NCBI GenBank assembly: GCA_934511465.1
Contig: CAKSWG010000001.1
Coordinates: 1 to 64,000 of the forward strand
Source: an uncultured Faecalibacterium sp.
Lineage (GTDB): Bacteria; Bacillota; Clostridia; Oscillospirales; Ruminococcaceae
Direction: 5' to 3'
DNA: 64,000 nt
Shown here: positions 9,063 through 17,491 of the stretch, in pieces
Position numbering within the stretch: the stretch's first letter is position 1
How the letters are laid out: each line of letters starts with the position of its first letter
Translations under genes and position numbers: made by a program
The notes under the pieces: model-generated
Told to the model about the DNA's origin: nothing
Databases searched by the model: none
What the model saw: only the letters and a program-made list of their open reading frames with translations

Positions 9063-9800
9063 ATGTGGGTCTATCGATCCGAACCGCAAGCCTGTCCGGC
9101 ACCGGCTGCCGTGCAGAATGTCCCGGCAGAAAAGCCGGACGCCTTAACGCCGGAAACACCCAAAATGCAGCAACAGGCCGCTGCGCCCAAATCTCCGAAA
9201 CAACCGCCAGCACTCAAGATGCAGCCGCAGAAGGACTGCTGGCTGCTGGCAGGTGCGTTTCTGCTGGGGAGTGCCTCCGCCGGAATCTTGCGTGCATTTT
9301 GCGAGCAGGACCCACAGGACTGGATGCAGTTCTATCTGCAAAGCTGGCAGAGTTTGTTTACGGTCACAGATGCACATACGGCAGCGGCGCTTTTTGGCGT
9401 CGAATACCTCACCTTGGCCGCTTCGGCCACCATGCTTTTGCTGCTGGGTTTTTCCGCTTTGGGCCCGGTACTGATCTTTTTGTTCTCCATGCTTTACGGC
9501 CTTGGAAACGGTACATTGTTTGCACAGATATTTTCCGGGTTATCGCTGCAAAAAGAGGCGCTGCTTTTCCTGCTCGTTCCGCTTCCGGCTGCCGTTGCGG
9601 CAGCCGGGCTGTGTCTGCTGGGGGCGAGTGCCTTGCAGGTAAGCGCACGGATACGCGCCTATTCGTTTTTTCCGTCTGCGGCGGTGCGCACAACGGCCGG
9701 CCCGGCGGTGCTGGTACGGAACTACCTGCTGACCCTTATGCTGTTTTTACCGCTGTGCGGCGTTTCGGCGGCCCTTGCAGGCATCGGCAGCAGGCTTTAA
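9063..9800 (+). CDS. Multi-pass membrane protein, possibly SpoIIM-like
   Basis: 245 aa. The first ~60 residues are a Pro/Ala/Gln-rich cytoplasmic stretch; five or more hydrophobic helices follow, beginning at WLLAGAFLLGSASAGIL. Topology, size and the neighbourhood (before radA and a Xer recombinase) recall SpoIIM-type proteins, but I cannot see a decisive motif, so the function is left open. The frame also opens at 9057, but GGGAGG is only two bases from that ATG and eight from the one at 9063, which is preferred. Confidence 0.6.
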   Translation: MWVYRSEPQACPAPAAVQNVPAEKPDALTPETPKMQQQAAAPKSPKQPPALKMQPQKDCWLLAGAFLLGSASAGILRAFCEQDPQDWMQFYLQSWQSLFTVTDAHTAAALFGVEYLTLAASATMLLLLGFSALGPVLIFLFSMLYGLGNGTLFAQIFSGLSLQKEALLFLLVPLPAAVAAAGLCLLGASALQVSARIRAYSFFPSAAVRTTAGPAVLVRNYLLTLMLFLPLCGVSAALAGIGSRL

Positions 9801-9814
9801 AACGGCAGCTTTTC

Positions 9815-9843
9815 TTGCGGGTTTGCATGTTGTATGCTACAAT
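9815..9843 (+). promoter_or_regulatory. Probable promoter for radA-xer
   Basis: TTGCGG (9815-9820), 17-base spacer, TACAAT (9838-9843), 44 bases before the radA ATG. Confidence 0.55.
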
Positions 9844-9886
9844 AGAGAAAACTATAAAAACAAGACGATGAAAGCAGGAGCCCTTG

Positions 9887-11290
9887 ATGAAAATAAAAAC
9901 AGTTTATGTATGCTCCAACTGCGGCGAGACAAGCCCCCGCTGGATGGGCCGCTGCCCCAGCTGCGGCAGCTGGAACACGATGAACGAGGACGTTGTAGCC
10001 GAAGCACCCAGACCCGGCACTGCCGCAGCCAAACAGGCAGCTGCGGCACGGCCTGAGGGTGTGACCAGCCTGACGGCCAAACGCCTTTCCGAGATCAGCA
10101 CCACCGAGGAAAAAAGCCGCATCCTGACCGGCATTTCCGAGCTGGACCGCGTGCTGGGCGGCGGCATCGTGCTGGGCGGTGTCGTGCTGCTGAGCGGCGA
10201 GCCCGGTGTGGGCAAATCCACGATGCTTTTGCAGCTGTGTGGTGCCATTTCCAACCAGCACAGCGTTTTGTATATCACCGGTGAGGAATCGGTGCGGCAG
10301 GTCAAGCTGCGCGCGGCACGGCTGAAGGTACCGCAGGAGAACATTTTTCTGGCAGCGGAAAACGATGTGGATGAGATCTGCGGCCTGATCGAAAAAGAAA
10401 AGCCGGACCTTGTGGTCATCGACTCCATCCAGACCATGCGCTGCATGGATATTTCGTCCTCTTCCGGCACGGTGAGCCAAGTGAAGGAGAGTGCAGCGCG
10501 CCTGCTGGCCGTTGCCAAAAAGCAGGAGATTCCCATGTTCATTGTGGGCCACGTGAACAAGGATGGTGCCATTGCGGGCCCCAAGGTGATGGAGCACATC
10601 GTGGATACGGTGCTCTACTTTGAGGGCGACAAAATGCTGCCGTACCGCATCCTGCGCGCAGCCAAAAACCGTTATGGCTCCACCAATGAGCTTGGCATGT
10701 TTGATATGACAGGGCAGGGCCTTGCCGAGATCGAGAATCCCTCGCAAATGCTGCTGGAGGGCCGTCCGCTGGGCGTTTCCGGCAACTGTGTCGCCTGCAC
10801 GATGGAAGGCAGCCGCCCCATCCTGAGCGAAATTCAGGCACTGGCCACCAAAACGAATTTTCCGGCACCGCGCCGCGCGTGCAGCGGCTACGACTATAAC
10901 CGTATGAACCTGCTGATCGCTGTGCTGGAAAAGCGCGCAGGTTACTTCTTTGGCAATCTGGATGTGTATATCAACATCGTGGGCGGCATCGCCCTGCGGG
11001 ATACCGCCTGTGACCTCTCGGTCTGCCTGAGCATGGTCTCGTCGCTGCTGGACAGGCCCGTCAGCGATAAGCTGATCGCAATCGGTGAGGTGGGCCTTGG
11101 CGGCGAGGTACGCAGCGTGCCCAATCTGGAACAACGCCTGCACGAGGCGGAACGCATCGGTTTTGAGCGCGCGGTGATCCCGAAGCACAGTCTGAACCAT
11201 CTGAACCCGAAAGATTACCCGGGAATGCAGCTGGTCGGTGCGGCCTATATCACCGATGCCATCAGCGCCCTGAAATCCGACCGTTTGTAA
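9887..11290 (+). CDS. radA: DNA repair protein RadA (Sms)
   Basis: 467 aa. RecA-like helicase acting on recombination branches. It has the N-terminal zinc finger (Cys9, Cys12, Cys24, Cys27), the Walker A GEPGVGKST, the RadA-specific KNRYGSTNE motif, and a C-terminal Lon-protease-like domain with GGIALRDTACDL and GEVGLGGEVR. GCAGGAG six bases upstream supports this ATG over a TTG three bases earlier. It is ten bases upstream of the recombinase gene, so the two form an operon. Confidence 0.97.
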   Translation: MKIKTVYVCSNCGETSPRWMGRCPSCGSWNTMNEDVVAEAPRPGTAAAKQAAAARPEGVTSLTAKRLSEISTTEEKSRILTGISELDRVLGGGIVLGGVVLLSGEPGVGKSTMLLQLCGAISNQHSVLYITGEESVRQVKLRAARLKVPQENIFLAAENDVDEICGLIEKEKPDLVVIDSIQTMRCMDISSSSGTVSQVKESAARLLAVAKKQEIPMFIVGHVNKDGAIAGPKVMEHIVDTVLYFEGDKMLPYRILRAAKNRYGSTNELGMFDMTGQGLAEIENPSQMLLEGRPLGVSGNCVACTMEGSRPILSEIQALATKTNFPAPRRACSGYDYNRMNLLIAVLEKRAGYFFGNLDVYINIVGGIALRDTACDLSVCLSMVSSLLDRPVSDKLIAIGEVGLGGEVRSVPNLEQRLHEAERIGFERAVIPKHSLNHLNPKDYPGMQLVGAAYITDAISALKSDRL

Positions 11291-11299
11291 GAGGAAGCT

Positions 11300-12511
11300 A
11301 TGTCGATCTATCTGAACGAAAAAAATCCGTCCAAGCACAAACCTTTTGACGATGCTGCGTCGGATATTGTAGAATATGTGCGCTATCTGGAAGTGATCGC
11401 AGGCAAAAGCGCCAATACGGCGTTCAGCTATTACTGCGACCTGCGCGGTTTCAGCCGCTTTATGAAACGCCGCCGCAGCCTTGTGCCAGAGGATCGTGCG
11501 ATGAAGGACATCGATCCCAAGGGCCTTGACACGGCGTTCTGGGCGTCTGTAACAAAAGAGGACATCTACGAATATCTATATTTTTTGAACAGCGAATGCG
11601 GCAACAAAAAATCTTCGACGGCCCGGCGGCTGGCAAGCCTGCATGGCTTTTATGATTATCTGGTCAATCAGGTCAACCGGCTGGATGCAGACCCGACTGC
11701 GGCCATCCATCCGCCCAAGCAGGATAAGGTCCTGCCCAAATATCTGACGGCAGAGCAGTCCATGGACCTTTTGGAAAGCACGCAGACCCAAAGCGACTTT
11801 CCGGAGCGAGATTACTGCATGGTAACGCTGTTTTTAAACTGCGGCATGCGCTTGGCCGAGCTTGTGGGCATGGACCTTGAGGATGTCGATCTGGAAAACC
11901 GCCAGATCCGCCTGTTCGGCAAGGGCCACAAGGAGCGCATGGTTTACTTGAATGATGCCTGCATGGAAGCTTTGCGGCTGTATCTGGCCAAGCGCAACAC
12001 GATGGAAGGGCTTCTGCCGCAGGAAAAGGCCGTGTTCATCACCCGGCGGCGCAAGGAACGCATCTCAAACCGCAGGGTAGAGCAGCTGGTAACGGGGGCC
12101 ATGAAAGCGGCAGGTTTGAAAGGCTTTTCCACCCATAAGCTGCGCCACACTGCGGCAACGCTGATGTACCAGACCGGCAATGTGGATATCCTGACCCTCA
12201 AGCAGCTGCTCGGCCACAGCAATGTTTCCACCACGCAGATCTACACGCATCTGCAAGAATTTCAGGTGCGTGCCGCCATTGAAGAAAACCCGCTTGGCAA
12301 AGTCAAAAAGCCAAAAGCTGCGTCCCGCATCTTGGATACAACAGAATGGGCGACAGGGGAGCTGCAAGCAGAACAAGAGGCTGCCGAACGCACAGAAGTC
12401 CCTTCGGCGCCGATGGCAGCATTTGAGGGCGCGGCCAAGGACGGCATTGGATTGGACACTGCTGCGCTTGCCATAGCGCAGAATGATGACGCTGAAAACC
12501 GGAATAGCTGA
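11300..12511 (+). CDS. Tyrosine recombinase of the XerC/XerD type
   Basis: 403 aa. All catalytic residues are visible: Arg184 (CGMRLAEL), Lys208 (GKGHKER), His279 and Arg282 (HKLRHTAA), His306 (LGHSN) and Tyr315 (IYTH). The N-terminal SAM-like core-binding domain covers about residues 20-125. At 403 aa it is about 100 longer than XerC or XerD; the extra is a low-complexity Ala/Glu-rich C-terminal tail after residue ~330. Its place behind radA and the lack of phage genes argue for a chromosomal-dimer-resolution role rather than an integrase, but this is inference. Confidence 0.88.
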   Translation: MSIYLNEKNPSKHKPFDDAASDIVEYVRYLEVIAGKSANTAFSYYCDLRGFSRFMKRRRSLVPEDRAMKDIDPKGLDTAFWASVTKEDIYEYLYFLNSECGNKKSSTARRLASLHGFYDYLVNQVNRLDADPTAAIHPPKQDKVLPKYLTAEQSMDLLESTQTQSDFPERDYCMVTLFLNCGMRLAELVGMDLEDVDLENRQIRLFGKGHKERMVYLNDACMEALRLYLAKRNTMEGLLPQEKAVFITRRRKERISNRRVEQLVTGAMKAAGLKGFSTHKLRHTAATLMYQTGNVDILTLKQLLGHSNVSTTQIYTHLQEFQVRAAIEENPLGKVKKPKAASRILDTTEWATGELQAEQEAAERTEVPSAPMAAFEGAAKDGIGLDTAALAIAQNDDAENRNS

Positions 12512-12560
12512 ATTTTTACTTATAGGGCAAAAAACGCCTCATTCTATAAAATGAATCTGC

Positions 12561-12609
12561 ACCGTCTGTGGCAGGTCTGGGACTCGGACCTGTCATAGAC
12601 GGTTTTTTT
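12561..12609 (+). terminator. Terminator of the radA-xer operon
   Basis: ACCGTCT (12561-12567) pairs with AGACGGT (12597-12603), with a second inner stem GGCAGGTC/GACCTGTC, followed by seven T residues. Confidence 0.85.
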
Positions 12610-13005
12610 ATAGGTTATCATGGAGTCATAGGCCGGAATCCAGCCAACGATTTAAAACAGCACGAACGAATGGTCATGCACAGAAAAATAAAACGAACGG
12701 AATGGTTCTAACACGGATACTATAATGTAAAAGATGCGTGCCTGAAAAAGAATGCTGCACGCCGAAAGCGAATGCATGTGCGTCCGGTAAAACCCGTTAT
12801 AGAAAATGATTCGGAAAAAGAATTGCAGCAGCAAAACGCAAATGAACTGCATCAAACGATGAAAAACTGCAAAAAGCCGATAAAACAGCATCGCGGTCGG
12901 CGGAAGGCCCACAGACCGCTGAAAAAGGCCAAATCCGAGAAAAGAGGCTTTTTTCACCTCCCTATATTTCACATAACGTGCATTATACGAAATATTTGCA
13001 ATTAA
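12610..13005. other. Gene-poor, A-rich plus-strand interval with no convincing gene
   Basis: About 400 bases between the xer terminator and the amidase terminator. The plus strand is visibly A-rich, unlike its surroundings. Two short frames overlap on opposite strands (12652-12972 minus, 12772-13005 plus), but neither has a good ribosome site or recognisable sequence. TATAAT occurs at 12719-12724 on the plus strand and near 12981 on the minus strand without a matching -35. It could encode a small RNA or be a decayed gene; nothing firmer can be said. Confidence 0.3.
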
Positions 13006-13007
13006 AA

Positions 13008-13053
13008 AATAAGACCGCCCTTCTCTTCTGATTTTGCGTGCGGCGGCCTTATT
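13008..13053 (-). terminator. Terminator of the amidase gene
   Basis: Arms 13008-13019 and 13042-13053 pair with one mismatch; on the minus strand the stem runs into TTATTTTTTAATT. Confidence 0.75.
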
Positions 13054-13126
13054 GCGGCGTATTCTTGCAGGTGTAGTTTAAATACAGCTGCGGCTTTTTC
13101 TCTTTTGGGGATGCGATGTAGAGCTT

Positions 13127-13996
13127 TCAATTCAAGGCAACTTCGGCAAGCTGGTCACTGTCCTGCGGCTGTGTGCCAAAGTATGCACAGATGGCTTCGT
13201 AATAAATACGTGCAGTCTTTTTGCAGCCGTCTTTGCTGCCAAACTGTGCAACATCGGCTTCGCTCGTCACAAAGCACTGCTCTGCCAGAACCGCCGGACA
13301 GTTTACGTCTTCCAGTAAGGTAAAGCTTCGCTCTTCGCGCACTTCGGTGTGGGTGCTTTCTACAAGCTGCTTTTGATCATTTTCCAGATAATAAATGTAC
13401 CGGACTCCCCCGCGTCCGCGCAGCGACGCGCCTGCGGCCCGCATTCCTCTGGCCAGAAGCTGTGCAAAATAAAAGCTTTCCGGGTGCCATGCACGGCCCG
13501 GCACTGCCGGATAGCACTCAAAGCCAGACGCCGTAGAACCGTTTGCCGCAGAATTCCCGTGGATGGAAAGCAGCAGCTGCGGGTTTTGTTCGTCCGCACG
13601 GGCAGCACGCTGGGCAGGCGTTGCGGTCGCATCAAAGCTGTCGCGGGTTTGCAGCGGAATAAAATTTGCATCCTGCTGCAAAAGCCGAATCAGCTCGGCG
13701 GCGGTAGCTGCCGTCATGTCTTTTTCCTCCACAATTCCTCTTGCACCCGGGTCGGCACCGCCATGTCCGGCATCGATCACCACACGGTACGGCGGGCTGC
13801 CCACCTGCGGCCGGAATTCTTCGCCTGCAATGCTCTCCGCCGGCCGCGCGGTTTGAAGGCGGATCGCTGCGCGCCAGAGTGAGCAGCCAAACCAGACCGC
13901 TATACCGCAAAAAAGCAGGATCACGATGTTTTTGAACGCCGGAGATGTCTGTTTTTGCCTTTTTGAATGCGTGGCTTTGGAATATCGTTTTGCCAT
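13127..13996 (-). CDS. N-acetylmuramoyl-L-alanine amidase, CwlD-like (Amidase_3)
   Basis: 289 aa. Membrane-anchored exported zinc amidase that cuts the stem peptide from muramic acid in peptidoglycan. A membrane helix lies at about residues 23-42; the Amidase_3 domain starts at YRVVIDAGHGGADPG and includes the zinc/catalytic motifs IVEEKD, SIHGN and CPAVLAEQCF. Single-domain size and lack of SH3 or SPOR modules fit CwlD, which in spore formers makes muramic-lactam in cortex. Whether it has that job here is unknown. AAGGAA precedes the ATG. Confidence 0.87.
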   Translation of the reverse strand: MAKRYSKATHSKRQKQTSPAFKNIVILLFCGIAVWFGCSLWRAAIRLQTARPAESIAGEEFRPQVGSPPYRVVIDAGHGGADPGARGIVEEKDMTAATAAELIRLLQQDANFIPLQTRDSFDATATPAQRAARADEQNPQLLLSIHGNSAANGSTASGFECYPAVPGRAWHPESFYFAQLLARGMRAAGASLRGRGGVRYIYYLENDQKQLVESTHTEVREERSFTLLEDVNCPAVLAEQCFVTSEADVAQFGSKDGCKKTARIYYEAICAYFGTQPQDSDQLAEVALN

Positions 13997-14082
13997 TTTG
14001 GCCTACTTCCTTATCTGTTCAGCGTTCATTATCAATACGATATCAATACGATCCTGCACGGCAAATTCCTGCAAAATCGAGA

Positions 14083-14117
14083 AAAAGCTATCCGGAAAAC
14101 CACTCCGGATAGCTTTT
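14083..14117 (-). terminator. Terminator of the phoH-mutS2 operon
   Basis: A perfect 13-bp stem (14083-14095 with 14105-14117), followed on the minus strand by CTTTTTCTCGATTTT, begins 5 bases after the mutS2 stop. Confidence 0.85.
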
Positions 14118-14121
14118 GGCG

Positions 14122-16533
14122 TTATTTCAGCTCTACCACCGTCACGCCGCTTTCGCCCTCGCCGTAACGGCCCAGACGAAAGCTCTTGACCATGCGGTTG
14201 CCGCGCAAGTGCTTATGGATGGCTGTACGCAGCGCACCGGTGCCGTTGCCGTGGATCAGGTAGACCACGGTCTGGCCATTCAGGATGGCACGGTCAATAA
14301 AAGAGTCCACTTCCGGCAGTGCTTCGTCCACAGTCAGGCCCAGCAGGTTGCATTCCATTTTGGCGGAACGCTGCACCCGCTCTACCCTGCCGTTCGGACG
14401 GTTGGCATCGCCGGTCAGACGCGAATAGCGCTGCTGCGCCTTGGTCTGCGGCTTCTTTTCCTTAACCAGTTTTTCCGGCTGCTTCAAGCCCTTGAGCGGG
14501 ACTTTCGTTTTAATAATGCCTGCACGCACCAGCACATCGCCGTTTTTATCCGGCAGGGCCAGCACGGTGGCCAGCTGATTCAGCTCTGCAATGCAGACCT
14601 CCTGCCCGACCTTGACCTCCTTCAGCGGCACAAACTCCTTGACGGGGTTGTGCACCACCTCAGTGCCCATAAACAGCTTTTCCGATTCCTTTTTGGCGAT
14701 CTCGCGGGCGCGCTGCGCCTTTTGCTGCGTGCTCATGCGTTCATCTTTTTGCAGCTGGCGCAGTTCATCGGTCAGAGCGTATGCCTGACTTTCCACCTGC
14801 TGGGCCAGTGCACGGGCCTTGGCGCGGGCAGCTTCCAGCTCGTTTTCACCCTGCTGGATCAGCTCATCACGCTTTTTCTGGGCCGCTTCCAGCTGATGGG
14901 ATGCCTCGTTTTTCAGCTCTTCCACTTCGTTCTGGCTTTCCTTCAGCTGCAACTTCAAATCATCCAGCTGGCCAAGAACGGCATCCAGACGCTTATCTTC
15001 TGCCGAAAGATGCTGCTGTGCCGCTTCGATCACGCGCTCCGGAATGCCCAGCTTTTGACTGATGAGGAACGCATTGGATTTGCCCGGTACGCCGACGCTC
15101 AGCTTGTAGGTGGGGCGCAGGGTTTCGAGGTCGAACTCGCAGCTGGCATTGACCACGCCTTTGGTCTCCAGTGCAAACACTTTGAGCTCCGCATAATGGG
15201 TGGTGGCCATCAGAAGCACACCGCGGCGGCGCAGCTCTTCAATGATGGCAACGGCCAGCGCCGCACCTTCGGCGGGGTCGGTGCCGGCACCCAGCTCATC
15301 CAGCAGCACCAGCGTGTGCGGCATGGCAAGTTCCAGAATGCCAGTGATCTTTTTCATGTGGCCGGAGAAGGTAGAAAGGCTCTGCTCGATGCTTTGCTCG
15401 TCACCGATGTCCACCAGAAATTCGTCAAACACGCAGATCTCGCTGCGTTCATCGGCCGGGATCAGAAAACCGCATTGTGCCATGGCGCACAGCAGGCCCG
15501 CCGTTTTCAGCGTGACGGTCTTGCCGCCGGTATTCGGGCCGGTGATGATGAGCGAGTCGTATTCTCTGCCCAGCGCAATATCCACAGGCACGCACTTTTT
15601 GGGGTCGATCAGCGGATGGCGCGCACGGATCAGCGAAAAGGAATGATCCGTACGCACAGCGGGCTTGAAGGCCTTGAGGTCCAGCGCCAGACGGGCCTTT
15701 GCAAGCAGAACGTCGATCTCCAGCATCGCCTTGTAGCTGTACTGAAACTGCGGTTCAATGGCGGCGACCTGTGCCGTAAAAGCCACCAGAATGCGCTCAA
15801 TTTCCTGCGCCTCCTGTGCGCGGTACTGCAAAATGCGGGCGTTGGCCTCCACAACGGCCTGAGGCTCCACAAAGACGGTGGCGCCAGTAGACGATACGTC
15901 ATGGATGATGCCGCTCACTTCGCTGCGGTATTCGCTCTTGACCGGCACAACATACCGGCCATTACGCATGGAGACCACACTCTCCTGCAAATATTTGGAG
16001 GTGTCCATGTTGCGCACCATGCTCTCCAAGCGGTCGCGGATGCTGTTCTCGGTGGCGCGGATCTTCTTGCGCAGATCATTCAAGGTATGGGAAGCCGTAT
16101 CGGCCATGGCATCCGGTGCCAGAATGGCGCCGGAGATCTGCTGCTCCAAGCCCGGCTGCGGCGCAAGCGCATAGAACAGATCATCCGTCGGCAAGGCATC
16201 GTGCTCCGATGCACCATACCAGCTTGAAAGGTTCTGGAAATTGCGCAGGGCACCGGCCACCATCAGCAGCTCACCCATGGAGAGTACGCCGCCCTTGACG
16301 GCGCGTGCCGCCAGCTGGCTGACATTCTCCACACCGCCAAAGCGCGGCGAGCCGTTTTTGATCAGCAGGGTGTTGATGGCGTCGGTCTGCTCCAGCGCAT
16401 AGCGTACCTCATCCGGGTCGCTCTGCGGCTGAATGGCAAGCAGCATCTCCCGTGCTTCCTTGCACACACAGCCCTCGGCTGCACGGGCAATGATCTTATC
16501 CAATTCCAGCGTTTTTAAGTAACTTGTTTCCAT
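14122..16533 (-). CDS. mutS2: Endonuclease MutS2
   Basis: 803 aa, full length. Binds branched DNA and stalled or collided ribosome complexes, and limits recombination. It has MutS core domains without the mismatch-reading N terminus, Walker A GPNTGGKT, Walker B region DELGAGTDPAEG, a long coiled coil rich in Glu/Lys/Gln, and a C-terminal Smr nuclease domain with LGLTVDEAL and HGNGTGALR. Last gene of phoH-ybeY-era-yqzL-recO-mutS2, 16 bases after recO. Confidence 0.97.
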   Translation of the reverse strand: METSYLKTLELDKIIARAAEGCVCKEAREMLLAIQPQSDPDEVRYALEQTDAINTLLIKNGSPRFGGVENVSQLAARAVKGGVLSMGELLMVAGALRNFQNLSSWYGASEHDALPTDDLFYALAPQPGLEQQISGAILAPDAMADTASHTLNDLRKKIRATENSIRDRLESMVRNMDTSKYLQESVVSMRNGRYVVPVKSEYRSEVSGIIHDVSSTGATVFVEPQAVVEANARILQYRAQEAQEIERILVAFTAQVAAIEPQFQYSYKAMLEIDVLLAKARLALDLKAFKPAVRTDHSFSLIRARHPLIDPKKCVPVDIALGREYDSLIITGPNTGGKTVTLKTAGLLCAMAQCGFLIPADERSEICVFDEFLVDIGDEQSIEQSLSTFSGHMKKITGILELAMPHTLVLLDELGAGTDPAEGAALAVAIIEELRRRGVLLMATTHYAELKVFALETKGVVNASCEFDLETLRPTYKLSVGVPGKSNAFLISQKLGIPERVIEAAQQHLSAEDKRLDAVLGQLDDLKLQLKESQNEVEELKNEASHQLEAAQKKRDELIQQGENELEAARAKARALAQQVESQAYALTDELRQLQKDERMSTQQKAQRAREIAKKESEKLFMGTEVVHNPVKEFVPLKEVKVGQEVCIAELNQLATVLALPDKNGDVLVRAGIIKTKVPLKGLKQPEKLVKEKKPQTKAQQRYSRLTGDANRPNGRVERVQRSAKMECNLLGLTVDEALPEVDSFIDRAILNGQTVVYLIHGNGTGALRTAIHKHLRGNRMVKSFRLGRYGEGESGVTVVELK

Positions 16534-16549
16534 AGGGTTTCCTTTATAC

Positions 16550-17296
16550 TCAGGGCAGCAGGGATTTTAAAAAGTCGTAACTTTTCAGCGGCTTGTCCAA
16601 GTGGATAAGCGCATAGCGCTCGGCCACAGCGGCAAGCTTTTCCAGACTGCCCACAGATAGTTTGAATGCGAATATTTTTTTGTCGTCCACAAGGCAGATG
16701 TGCCGCAGGGCATACAAAGCCCCCTGGTCCAGATTGCAGGCCTTGCCCGCCTTTGCGGCGCAGTCTGCGCAGAGCAGATGCCCTTCCTGCACATCCAGAT
16801 AAAAGGCCGCGCCATCGTACACGCCGCAGTCGCGGCAGCATACGATCTGCGGCATAAAGCCGCATTCACTCATAGTGCGCAGCTCAAAGACCGCCTTGAT
16901 CACCCGCAGGTCGGTTTTGCCCTCGTTGATCATATAAAAGCAGTTGAGCAGAAGCCGCAGTTCCCGCTGCGCCTCCTGCCCGGTGGGCGAAAGCGTCACG
17001 GCCATTTCGGCCATGTACATGGCAAGGCTCATGCCTTCGATGCTGGAAGAAATGCCGTGAAACACGTTTTTTACTTCTGCTTCGCGCACTGTGTACATAT
17101 TCCGGCCCGGCACCAGCGTGAACTCCGAATAGCAGAACAGCCCGCAGGCGCTGAACAATTTGCTTTTCAGCCGCAGGCTGCTCTGCGCCGAAGCCGAGAT
17201 CACCCCCAGCTCCGGCGTAAGGATCGTCAAAATGCGATCCGACTCTTTATAACGGGTCTCCTTCAGCACCAGACCCGGGGTTACAAATGTCTCCAT
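16550..17296 (-). CDS. recO: DNA repair protein RecO
   Basis: 248 aa. Loads RecA with RecR at SSB-coated gaps. It starts METFVTPGLVLKETRYKESDRIL, the typical OB-fold opening, and has the zinc-finger pairs CCRDC and CADC at about residues 149-175. The reading frame extends 36 codons upstream to 17404, but family alignment and AGGAG about 11 bases before 17296 place the start here. Its first 50 bases overlap the end of the small yqzL-like gene in another frame. Confidence 0.93.
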   Translation of the reverse strand: METFVTPGLVLKETRYKESDRILTILTPELGVISASAQSSLRLKSKLFSACGLFCYSEFTLVPGRNMYTVREAEVKNVFHGISSSIEGMSLAMYMAEMAVTLSPTGQEAQRELRLLLNCFYMINEGKTDLRVIKAVFELRTMSECGFMPQIVCCRDCGVYDGAAFYLDVQEGHLLCADCAAKAGKACNLDQGALYALRHICLVDDKKIFAFKLSVGSLEKLAAVAERYALIHLDKPLKSYDFLKSLLP

Positions 17297-17408
17297 TTTC
17301 CTCGTCTCCTGCCGGAGGTTTCTCCGGCTGTGCCTGCTGCTTATAATCGAGATATCGAAGAATATTCCCTGTACAGGCAAATGCCTGCCAGCTTGCTTGC
17401 GCATCCAT
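17247..17408 (-). CDS. YqzL-like small protein overlapping recO
   Basis: 53 codons from the ATG at 17408 to TAA at 17247. The N-terminal pattern W7..F10..TGN15I..YL20.YK23 matches the short YqzL family found next to recO and era in Firmicutes; the function is unknown. GGGAAGAGG lies eight bases upstream. The Pro/Gly/Glu-rich C-terminal extension runs into recO by 50 bases, so translation may be coupled. Small size makes this a moderate call, but position and pattern agree. Confidence 0.6.
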   Translation of the reverse strand: MDAQASWQAFACTGNILRYLDYKQQAQPEKPPAGDEENGDICNPGSGAEGDPL

Positions 17409-17491
17409 CCGCAGCACCTCTTCCCTTTTGGATAGTGTCAGTTCTATTCTGGCACTTCATCCGTGGGAAATCTGTCCTGCTTTGGCAGCGC

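Noticed and set aside
11300-12511. Prophage or genomic-island integrase
   Set aside because: No phage, plasmid or att-like repeats lie nearby; the gene is in an operon with radA.
12652-12972. 106-aa Phe/Leu-rich minus-strand frame
   Set aside because: It would start with GTG without a ribosome site; the hydrophobic look comes from reading the complement of an A-rich strand. Kept only as an unexplained interval.
14032-14054. Short direct repeat ATATCAATACG before the amidase gene
   Set aside because: Only two 10-11 base copies; may be chance or part of a promoter, not enough to call an operator.
14116-16227. 703-codon plus-strand frame opposite mutS2
   Set aside because: Shadow of mutS2; no recognisable domain and no start signal.
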